From CAYUUP01 sp964447925 (GTDB taxonomy: Bacteria; Bacillota; Clostridia; Oscillospirales; Oscillospiraceae): DNA of 5,994 nucleotides. Below, one piece after another: positions 1-5,876 of the stretch. Each line of letters starts with the position of its first letter. The stretch's first letter is position 1. The DNA is taken from the NCBI GenBank assembly GCA_964447925.1, contig CAYUUP010000089.1, positions 1-5,994 of the forward strand, read 5' to 3'. The position numbers and the translations under genes are program-made. The notes under the pieces are model-generated. The model saw only the letters and a list, made by a program, of their open reading frames with translations. It had not been told where the DNA came from and searched no databases.

Positions 1-872
<872 letters not shown>

Positions 873-911
873 AGCCCTGGGGCGGCCAATTCAAAATATT
901 TCAAAAAGCAC

Positions 912-940
912 TTGACAGCCCTACGGGGCTGTCGTATAAT
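912..940 (+). promoter_or_regulatory. Consensus sigma-A promoter of the tetR gene
   Basis: TTGACA at 912-917 and TATAAT at 935-940 are both perfect matches to the housekeeping consensus and lie 17 bp apart, the optimal spacing. The expected transcription start is near 946-948, about 36 bases before the TTG start codon of the regulator. A promoter this strong in front of a repressor gene suggests it is held down by repression, which fits the palindromes on and beside it. Confidence 0.9.
914..933. repeat. Palindrome inside the tetR promoter spacer
   Basis: GACAGCCC (914-921) and GGGCTGTC (926-933) are perfect 8-bp inverted arms around the 4-base loop TACG. The repeat begins inside the -35 box and ends one base before the -10 box, so it fills the spacer. 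It could be a repressor site, or a hairpin at the end of the gltX transcript. No T-run follows it, which argues against an ordinary terminator. Confidence 0.6.
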
Positions 941-969
941 TATAACAGCGTTATATAACGCCGTTATAA
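940..969. promoter_or_regulatory. Probable TetR autoregulatory operator: two overlapping palindromes
   Basis: The 30 bases form a near-perfect palindrome with one mismatched pair (A947/C962): outer arms TTATAAC (940-946) and GTTATAA (963-969) around a perfect 14-bp core (948-961). It can also be read as two copies of TATAAC-N3-GTTATA, at 941-955 and 954-968, offset by 13 bp and overlapping by 2. The site covers the predicted transcription start, abuts the -10 box and reaches the first bases of the ribosome binding site. TetR-family proteins usually repress their own promoters through such sites, and tandem overlapping palindromes suggest two dimers side by side. The sequence is directly visible; binding by the adjacent TetR is inferred. 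Confidence 0.8.
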
Positions 970-976
970 AGGAGGG
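968..976 (+). promoter_or_regulatory. Ribosome binding site that fixes the TTG start of tetR
   Basis: AAAGGAGGG lies 6 bases before TTG at 983. No ATG or GTG in this frame is as well placed, so the TTG is taken as the start. The first bases of the site are shared with the end of the operator. Confidence 0.85.
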
Positions 977-982
977 CTGCAT

Positions 983-1636
983 TTGAAAACGGATGATCTT
1001 TCCGAAACTCAGCGGCATATCCTGGAGGCCGGACGGCAAGAATTTTTGCAATGGGGCTATTCCGGCGCCTCGCTGCGGAGCATCGCGGGGCGGGCGGGCG
1101 TCACGACCGGTGCTTTCTATGGCTACTACAAGAGCAAGGCGGAGCTGTTTGACGATCTGGTGGGGGAGGCATACCACACCATGATGCGCGTCTACAGCGG
1201 CGCCCAGAACACCTTTGCCCAACTGCCGGAGAGCGAGCAGCCCTCCCGCATGGGGGACATCTCCGGGGGCTGTATGGACTGGATGGTGGGTTACATCTAT
1301 CGGCACTGGGATGCCTTTAAGCTGCTGGTGTGCTGCGCCCAAGGCACTAAGTACGAGCATATGATCCACCAGATGGTGGAGATAGAGGTGGAGGCCACCC
1401 ACAAATTCTTTGATGTGCTGCGCCGGCTGGGGCATTCCCTTCAGGACGTGGATCCTCAATTGGAGCATATCCTGGTCAGTGGGATGTTCTCCGCCTACTT
1501 TGAGATCGTCGTCCACGATATGCCGGAGGAGCAGGCGGTGGGCTACGTCAAAAAGCTGCGGGAGTTCTACACCGCCGGCTGGATGAAGCTGATGGATATT
1601 CCGGGGGATTGGACAAGACCCGCAGGGGAGGGGTGA
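983..1636 (+). CDS. TetR/AcrR-family transcriptional repressor
   Basis: A 217-residue protein, normal length for the family, starting at TTG behind a strong ribosome binding site. Residues about 8-60 form the TetR_N DNA-binding domain: helix 1 around HILEAGRQEFLQWGYSGAS, then LRSIAGRAGV, and a recognition segment VTTGAFYGYYKSKAELF (about 40-56) that matches the family closely. The rest is the variable helical ligand-binding and dimerisation domain, ending REFYTAGWMKLMD. Its ligand cannot be read from sequence. It probably represses its own promoter through the nested palindrome at 940-969. The ABC pair begins 151 bp downstream on the same strand, so it is the obvious partner, either co-transcribed or regulated separately. 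The palindrome in front of the ABC genes is not a copy of the 940-969 motif, so direct TetR control there is not supported. Confidence 0.93.
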   Translation: MKTDDLSETQRHILEAGRQEFLQWGYSGASLRSIAGRAGVTTGAFYGYYKSKAELFDDLVGEAYHTMMRVYSGAQNTFAQLPESEQPSRMGDISGGCMDWMVGYIYRHWDAFKLLVCCAQGTKYEHMIHQMVEIEVEATHKFFDVLRRLGHSLQDVDPQLEHILVSGMFSAYFEIVVHDMPEEQAVGYVKKLREFYTAGWMKLMDIPGDWTRPAGEG

Positions 1637-1713
1637 ACTGCCGGGTGGTGTTTAGCGCTGCCCCTGGCGTCCAGCCAATGGCGGAGCAGGACCGACTCTT
1701 GCGGTATTGCAGC

Positions 1714-1742
1714 TTGCGCTCCCGTTTTTTGCCCCATATGTT
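1714..1742 (+). promoter_or_regulatory. Weak candidate promoter before the ABC genes
   Basis: TTGCGC (1714-1719) and TATGTT (1737-1742) are 17 bp apart, with 3 and 4 of 6 consensus bases. The -10 would overlap the left arm of the palindrome at 1736-1763, as expected for a repressed promoter. An alternative -10, TATAAA at 1761-1766, has no good -35 partner. Transcription from the tetR promoter alone is also possible. Confidence 0.3.
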
Positions 1743-1763
1743 AGTTTTCGCAAACTAACATAT
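1736..1763. promoter_or_regulatory. 28-bp palindrome upstream of the ABC pair, probable operator
   Basis: ATATGTTAGTTT (1736-1747) and AAACTAACATAT (1752-1763) are perfect 12-bp inverted arms around TCGC. The site ends 24 bases before the ABC start codon and 10 bases before its ribosome binding site. It has no following T-run, so it is unlikely to be a terminator. The half-site differs completely from the TATAAC/GTTATA motif of the tetR promoter. The TTAG...CTAA layout loosely recalls DtxR/IdeR-type metal-dependent repressor sites, but the match is not strong enough to name the regulator. As RNA it could also form a 5' leader hairpin. Confidence 0.65.
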
Positions 1764-1773
1764 AAACCCTGAT

Positions 1774-1780
1774 AGGAGGA
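1774..1780 (+). promoter_or_regulatory. Ribosome binding site of the first ABC gene
   Basis: AGGAGGA lies 7 bases before ATG at 1788. This is a near-ideal Shine-Dalgarno site and supports that start. Confidence 0.85.
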
Positions 1781-1787
1781 AACTTTT

Positions 1788-3566
1788 ATGAAAGAAAAGA
1801 AAATTTTCAGTATTTCACGGCTGATGGGCTACGCTGGGGGATACCGGTATCTCACCTATGCATCCTGGATCCTCTCATCCCTCTCTGCTCTCGTTGCTCT
1901 GGTACCTTTCTGGTATATCTGGCGAATCATGAAGGAGGTGCTGGAGGTGATGCCCCATTTTAACCAGGCGAAGCATCTGGCCTATTACGGCTGGATGGCG
2001 GTGCTGTTTGCCGTCATCTCTGTGATTACCTATATTGGGGGACTAATGTGTTCCCACCTGTCCGCCTTCCGGGTAGCCACTAACATCCGCATCCAGACCA
2101 TGCGGCATATTGCGTCTCTGCCCCTGGGGGCTGCGGAGAGCTTTGGCAGCGGCCGCCTGCGGAAGATCGTCAACGATTCCAGTGCTGCAACTGAGACTTA
2201 TCTGGCCCACCAGCTCCCCGACAAGGCCAACGCCATCGCCACCCCTGTGGGCCTGTTGGCCCTGCTGCTGCTCTTCGACTGGCGGCTTGGGCTGTTGAGC
2301 CTGATTCCTGTGGTTTTGGGCTTTGCCATCATGATGACCATGACCGGGGCGGGGATGCAGGAGAAAATGAAGGAGTACACCAACGCTTTGGAGGATATGG
2401 CCAATCAGGCGGTGGAGTACGTCCGGGGGGTGCCGGTGGTAAAGACCTTTGGCCAGACAGTATTCTCTTTCCGGAGATTCAAGAAGTCTATCGACAACTA
2501 CAGCGTTTGGGCCATTGCCTACACCAAGGAGCTGCGGGGGCCGATGATGGGCTACACCGCCGCCATCAATGGCGTTTTTGTCTTTCTCATTGCCGGGACG
2601 CTGATCTTTACCCGGAATGGAGTGACGCTGGACTTCCTGCTGAATCTTATCTTTTACATCATCATTACGCCGGTAATCTCCCTGACCCTGACCCGGATCA
2701 TGTACCTCAGCGAGAATAGCATGATTGTGGCTGACGCGCTGGAACGTATTGACGGTGTGCTGAACATCCGGCCCCTGCCGGAGACGGCTTCACCCAAGAC
2801 TCCAGCGGACAACTCCGTCACTCTGGATGGTGTCACCTTCAGCTACGATGGAGAGAATGACGTCCTTCACGACATCTCCCTTGATATCCGGCCTGGCCAG
2901 ACGGTGGCCCTTGTCGGTCCCTCCGGCGGAGGAAAAACCACCCTGGCCAGCCTGATTTCCCGCTTCTTTGACCCAAAATCGGGACGGATATTGATCGGTG
3001 GCGTGGATATCCGGGATATCCCACGAAAGCAGCTGATGGAGACGGTATCCTTTGTATTTCAGGACAGTAGGCTGCTCAAGACCACTATTTTGGAAAATGT
3101 CCGGCTGGGAAAGCCCAACGCCAGCCGGGAGGAGGTTATGGCGGCACTGGAGGCCGCACAGTGCATGGATATTATCCAGAAGCTGCCCCAGGGAGTGGAA
3201 ACAGTAATTGGCGCGAAGGGCGTATATCTGTCCGGCGGTGAGCAGCAGCGCATCGCCATCGCCAGGGTCATGTTGAAGGATACGCCTATCGTCATTCTGG
3301 ATGAGGCAACAGCCTTTGCTGACCCGGATAGCGAGGGGCGGGTGCAGGCGGCCTTCAGTCAGCTCTCTCGGAACAAGACCGTCATCATGATTGCCCATCG
3401 CCTTTCCACCGTGGCCGGGGCGGACTGCATCCATGTTCTCCGGGAGGGACGGCTGGTGGAGAGCGGATCCTGCGCCCAGCTCCTAAAGCAGGAGGGGCTG
3501 TTCAGCCAGATGTGGAGGGACTATCAGGCTTCCGTACAATGGAAGGTTGCAAAGGAGGAAAATTGA
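1788..3566 (+). CDS. ABC transporter half-molecule 1 (membrane domain plus ATPase)
   Basis: A 592-residue half transporter of exporter-type fold in the cytoplasmic membrane. About six membrane helices are visible near residues 22-46, 64-86, 148-164, 166-186, 255-277 and 281-305. The cytoplasmic loop EYVRGVPVVKTFGQ (210-223) precedes helix 5. The ATPase is complete: A-loop Tyr353, Walker A GPSGGGKTT (377-385), Q-loop Gln425, signature LSGGEQ (481-486), Walker B IVILDE (501-506) with catalytic Glu506, and H-loop His537. The D-loop reads AFADPD (509-514) where most exporters have SALD. From memory, this D-loop and the VRGVPVVK loop occur in the YbtP/IrtA-like siderophore-importer branch, but that is not proven here. 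A strong ribosome binding site supports the ATG. The last codons (KEEN) contain the ribosome binding site of the next gene, so the two are translated together. Multidrug or peptide export is the alternative role. Confidence 0.95.
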   Translation: MKEKKIFSISRLMGYAGGYRYLTYASWILSSLSALVALVPFWYIWRIMKEVLEVMPHFNQAKHLAYYGWMAVLFAVISVITYIGGLMCSHLSAFRVATNIRIQTMRHIASLPLGAAESFGSGRLRKIVNDSSAATETYLAHQLPDKANAIATPVGLLALLLLFDWRLGLLSLIPVVLGFAIMMTMTGAGMQEKMKEYTNALEDMANQAVEYVRGVPVVKTFGQTVFSFRRFKKSIDNYSVWAIAYTKELRGPMMGYTAAINGVFVFLIAGTLIFTRNGVTLDFLLNLIFYIIITPVISLTLTRIMYLSENSMIVADALERIDGVLNIRPLPETASPKTPADNSVTLDGVTFSYDGENDVLHDISLDIRPGQTVALVGPSGGGKTTLASLISRFFDPKSGRILIGGVDIRDIPRKQLMETVSFVFQDSRLLKTTILENVRLGKPNASREEVMAALEAAQCMDIIQKLPQGVETVIGAKGVYLSGGEQQRIAIARVMLKDTPIVILDEATAFADPDSEGRVQAAFSQLSRNKTVIMIAHRLSTVAGADCIHVLREGRLVESGSCAQLLKQEGLFSQMWRDYQASVQWKVAKEEN

Positions 3567-3569
3567 GCT

Positions 3570-5306
3570 ATGATCGAAAAAATCCAGAGAACCTATGCCA
3601 TGTCCCGGAAGGGGGCAGTGGATTTCGTCAAGGGCTGCATTGCCTGTGCCGTACAGAATCTGTCCTTTATGATTCCGGTGAGCCTGCTCTATCTGTTGGT
3701 CTGTGACCTGCTGGAGGGGGGTGTCCCCTCTGGGCATATCCCTCTTCTTCTCGGGGGCTGCGCGGCCTGCATCCTGTTTATCCTCGTTGCCACCTGGTTC
3801 CAGTATAACGGCACCTATCTCGTTACCTATGTGGAGAGCGGCGTCCGGCGCATCTCCCTGGCGGAGAAACTGCGACAACTGCCGCTGTCCTTCTTTGGCA
3901 AGAAGGATTTGGCCGACCTGACCAGTACTATCATGGCCGACTGCGCCACCCTGGAAACCAATTTCTCCCACTATTTCCCCGCTCTGTTCGGCTCCATCAT
4001 TTCAACTGTACTCATTTCCATCGGACTGCTTTTCTTCAATTGGCGGATGGCTGTTGCCGCCCTTTGGGTGCTGCCGGTGTCGCTGGCGCTGGTGTGGTTC
4101 TCTGGCCGGATGCAGGAGAAACTCTCACAGCGGGCCATGGATGCCAAGCTGGACTGTGCTGACGGCATTCAGGAATGCATTGAAACGCTGCGCGATCTGA
4201 AGTCCTGCAACGCTGAAGAGGCTTATCTGGATGGGCTGAACGAAAAAATCCGGGCGGTAGAACGCCGGGCTGTTGTCAGCGAGTTCGGCACCGCCTCGGT
4301 GGTTGTCTCCGCATCCCTGATTTTGAAGCTGGGCATCGCCTCGGTGGCGCTGGCGGGAAGTTTCCTGCTGGTGGGCGGTTCGCTGGAGGTGACGGTATTT
4401 TTCATGTACCTGTTGGTAGTCTCCCGGCTCTATGATGCCCTTCAGGGTGCGCTGCAAAATCTGGCGGTCATCATCGGTACCCGGGTGAATACGGCCCGGA
4501 TGAATGAGATCCTCTTTCATCCCGTCCAGACCGGCAGCGAGACGCTGAGTAATCAGAACTGCGATGTCACCTTTGATCATGTGGCCTTCGCCTATGACTC
4601 CGGGGAGACTGTGCTGGAGGATGTGTCCTTCACTGCACGGCAGGGGGAGGTCACAGCGCTGGTGGGTCCCTCCGGCGGCGGCAAGACCACAGTTTCCCGG
4701 CTGGCAGCCCGGTTCTGGGACGCCACCAGAGGAAGAATCACTGTAGGCGGTATGGACGTTTCCCAGACTGACCCAGAGGCACTGCTGCGGCTGTATTCCA
4801 TTGTTTTCCAGGATGTTACCCTCTTTGATGACACCATCCTGGAAAATATCCGCATCGGTCGGAAGGATGCCACGGATGCGGAGGTACTGGCGGCGGCTAG
4901 GTTAGCCAACTGTGACGAATTTGCCGAAAAGCTGCCAGAGGGATGGAACAGCATGATCGGTGAGAATGGCCGGGAGATGTCCGGCGGCGAGCGGCAGCGC
5001 ATCTCTATTGCCCGGGCCTTCCTGAAGGACGCACCCATCATCCTGCTGGACGAGGCTACCGCCTCGCTGGATGTGGAGAATGAGACGCTGATCCAGACCG
5101 CCCTCTCCAGGTTGATTCGCAATAAGACGGTGCTGATTATTGCCCACCGGATGCGTACTGTGGCCGGAGCGGACAAGATCGTGGTGCTGTCCGGCGGACG
5201 GGTGACAGAGCAGGGGCTGCCGGAGGAGCTGTTGGCCCGGGGCGGGAGTTACGCCAGGATGGTGGCACTCCAGACGGAAAACCAGAATTGGAGTCTCGGG
5301 GAGTGA
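3570..5306 (+). CDS. ABC transporter half-molecule 2 (membrane domain plus ATPase)
   Basis: A 578-residue half transporter, partner of the preceding gene. Its ATG is 3 bp after that gene's TGA, with AAAGGAGG at 3551-3558 as ribosome binding site. Six membrane helices are likely: about 18-46, 56-78, 134-156, 158-178, 242-268 and 273-293. The ATPase has A-loop Tyr342, Walker A GPSGGGKTT (366-374), Q-loop Gln414, signature MSGGERQ (470-476), Walker B IILLDE (490-495) with Glu495, D-loop SLD (499-501) and H-loop His526. Both ATP sites of a heterodimer therefore look catalytically competent; the only signature deviation is Met for Leu. The two halves differ clearly outside the ATPase motifs, so this is a true heterodimer pair and not a recent tandem duplication. 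No strong terminator follows, so transcripts may run into the tRNA unit. Substrate unknown: siderophore import (YbtQ/IrtB-like) or drug export. Confidence 0.95.
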   Translation: MIEKIQRTYAMSRKGAVDFVKGCIACAVQNLSFMIPVSLLYLLVCDLLEGGVPSGHIPLLLGGCAACILFILVATWFQYNGTYLVTYVESGVRRISLAEKLRQLPLSFFGKKDLADLTSTIMADCATLETNFSHYFPALFGSIISTVLISIGLLFFNWRMAVAALWVLPVSLALVWFSGRMQEKLSQRAMDAKLDCADGIQECIETLRDLKSCNAEEAYLDGLNEKIRAVERRAVVSEFGTASVVVSASLILKLGIASVALAGSFLLVGGSLEVTVFFMYLLVVSRLYDALQGALQNLAVIIGTRVNTARMNEILFHPVQTGSETLSNQNCDVTFDHVAFAYDSGETVLEDVSFTARQGEVTALVGPSGGGKTTVSRLAARFWDATRGRITVGGMDVSQTDPEALLRLYSIVFQDVTLFDDTILENIRIGRKDATDAEVLAAARLANCDEFAEKLPEGWNSMIGENGREMSGGERQRISIARAFLKDAPIILLDEATASLDVENETLIQTALSRLIRNKTVLIIAHRMRTVAGADKIVVLSGGRVTEQGLPEELLARGGSYARMVALQTENQNWSLGE

Positions 5307-5365
5307 GGGTGGCGTTTTTATCAGTCGATTGTGACCCGTTTAGGTGCATATTTTGAAATTGCCCC

Positions 5366-5394
5366 TTGCATTTGTCTCCGTTTGCCGCTATAAT
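5366..5394 (+). promoter_or_regulatory. Promoter of the tRNA-Ser gene
   Basis: TTGCAT (5366-5371) and TATAAT (5389-5394) are 17 bp apart: a perfect -10 and a 4-of-6 -35. The start would be near 5401, giving a precursor leader of about 42 bases before the mature tRNA. Confidence 0.8.
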
Positions 5395-5401
5395 AGTGCT
5401 T

Positions 5402-5436
5402 GCGGGTTCCGGGCCTGTTCCACCGGCCCGGCCTGC
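5402..5436 (+). other. Hairpin in the tRNA precursor leader
   Basis: CCGGGCC (5409-5415) pairs perfectly with GGCCCGG (5425-5431) around a 9-base loop. After a two-base bulge, GCGGG (5402-5406) pairs with CCTGC (5432-5436), with one G-U pair, giving 12 pairs in all. It occupies almost the whole leader between the predicted start and the tRNA. It may keep the leader from pairing with the tRNA or guide 5' processing; no function is shown. Confidence 0.6.
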
Positions 5437-5442
5437 GGACAG

Positions 5443-5531
5443 GGAGAGTTATCGAAGTGGTCATAACGAGCCTGACTCGAAATCAGGTAGCCTTTACCGG
5501 CTCGTGGGTTCGAATCCCACACTCTCCGCCA
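5443..5531 (+). tRNA. tRNA-Ser with anticodon CGA, CCA encoded
   Basis: A complete class II tRNA. Acceptor stem GGAGAGT (5443-5449) pairs with ACTCTCC (5521-5527), with discriminator G5528 and encoded CCA (5529-5531). The anticodon stem CCTGA/TCAGG (5471-5475, 5483-5487) encloses CTCGAAA, with anticodon CGA at 5478-5480 reading UCG codons. A long variable arm (AGCC/GGCT, 5489-5502) is typical of serine tRNAs. The T-arm is GTGGG-TTCGAAT-CCCAC (5504-5520). The gene stands alone with its own promoter and terminator. Confidence 0.97.
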
Positions 5532-5561
5532 TCAAGAGGCTATAAAAGAGATATAGCCCGC

Positions 5562-5588
5562 AAAAGCCCCGATTCTGTCGGGGTTTTC
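5562..5588 (+). terminator. Intrinsic terminator of the tRNA-Ser unit
   Basis: CCCCGA (5567-5572) pairs with TCGGGG (5578-5583) around TTCTG and is followed by TTTTC, with AAAAG in front. It lies about 30 bases after the tRNA CCA end, the usual place. It may also stop read-through from the ABC operon. Confidence 0.88.
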
Positions 5589-5639
5589 TGCTGCTCAAAT
5601 GCCGGGATTTCAGGGCGCATATTAAAAGGTATAAAATCG

Positions 5640-5660
5640 CCATTTTCCCTTTGAGAATGG
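5640..5660 (+). other. Small RNA-type hairpin
   Basis: CCATTTTC (5640-5647) can pair with GAGAATGG (5653-5660) around CCTTT: 8 pairs including one G-U. It lies between the two terminators, just after a TATAAA (5630-5635) that has no good -35 partner. It could belong to a small transcript ending at 5733, or be incidental. Confidence 0.35.
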
Positions 5661-5692
5661 ATCTGAACTCCCGTACAACTGCATAACTACTG

Positions 5693-5733
5693 AAACGGCA
5701 GGCAAGTCATAGAAAACTTGCCTGCCGTTTTTT
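5693..5733 (+). terminator. Very strong intrinsic terminator without an obvious gene
   Basis: AAACGGCAGGCAAGT (5693-5707) and ACTTGCCTGCCGTTT (5716-5730) are perfect 15-bp arms around an 8-base loop. A run of six T (5728-5733) overlaps the end of the 3' arm. It points along the plus strand. The tRNA unit already ends at 5588 and no gene lies between, so it either backs up that terminator or ends an unannotated small RNA. Confidence 0.9.
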
Positions 5734-5803
5734 GCTACCTGCCTTGCCCAAAGTTTTGCAAAAGACCTCGGGCTTTTTCATTTCATAAAAAGGAGCGATC
5801 AAA

Positions 5804-5827
5804 ATGCACTTTTCTTATGCGGCTTAG
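5804..5827 (+). CDS. Possible 7-residue leader peptide ORF (MHFSYAA)
   Basis: ATG at 5804 opens a 7-codon frame ending at TAG (5825-5827). AGGAG (5791-5795) lies 8 bases in front, a well-placed ribosome binding site after an A-rich stretch. The stop codon touches the base of the hairpin at 5826-5876, a geometry seen in leader-peptide attenuators. Against this, no promoter is evident upstream, and no plus-strand gene begins in the remaining 118 bases. It may be a relic or a chance ORF. Confidence 0.3.
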   Translation: MHFSYAA

Positions 5828-5876
5828 ACAAATAAGAGAGTCCCGAAACCATCACTGTTTCGGGACTCTCTTGTCT
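5826..5876 (-). terminator. 16-bp hairpin, probably terminator of the minus-strand gene
   Basis: AAGAGAGTCCCGAAAC (5834-5849) and GTTTCGGGACTCTCTT (5857-5872) are perfect 16-bp inverted arms around CATCACT. An outer AGACA/TGTCT pair (5826-5830, 5872-5876) can form instead of the last stem pairs. On the minus strand the 3' arm runs into TTATTTGTCT, a moderate T-tract, so the orientation fits termination of the minus-strand ORF. On the plus strand the tail is weaker (TTGTCTGGT). Confidence 0.7.

Larger units (their letters stand above)
5532..5851. other. 320-base stretch without a convincing gene
   Basis: Between the tRNA and the minus-strand ORF lie the tRNA terminator (5562-5588), a small hairpin (5640-5660), a second very strong terminator (5693-5733), a 7-codon ORF with a good ribosome binding site (5804-5827) and the left arm of a 16-bp hairpin. 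The longer frames crossing this stretch run through the tRNA or terminators and look like chance openings. Confidence 0.7.

Noticed and set aside
1701..1730. Possible terminator after tetR (six-T run at 1725-1730)
   Set aside because: The bases before the T-run form only a weak, interrupted stem (CGG/CCG with a short inner AGC/GCT), so it is not supported as an intrinsic terminator.
2790..3434. 214-codon minus-strand frame opposite the first ABC ATPase
   Set aside because: It is the complement of conserved ATPase codons, with no independent domain or ribosome binding site.
5307..5337. Stem GGGT/ACCC after the second ABC gene
   Set aside because: Only four pairs with a 23-base loop; too weak to call a terminator.
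5400..5654. 84-codon plus-strand frame
   Set aside because: It runs through the tRNA-Ser gene and its terminator, and the translated middle is just the tRNA sequence read as protein. No ribosome binding site supports the start.
5546..5683. Open plus-strand frame ending MDLNSRTTA before TAA
   Set aside because: It passes through the tRNA terminator, has no ribosome binding site or plausible start, and shows no recognisable protein features.
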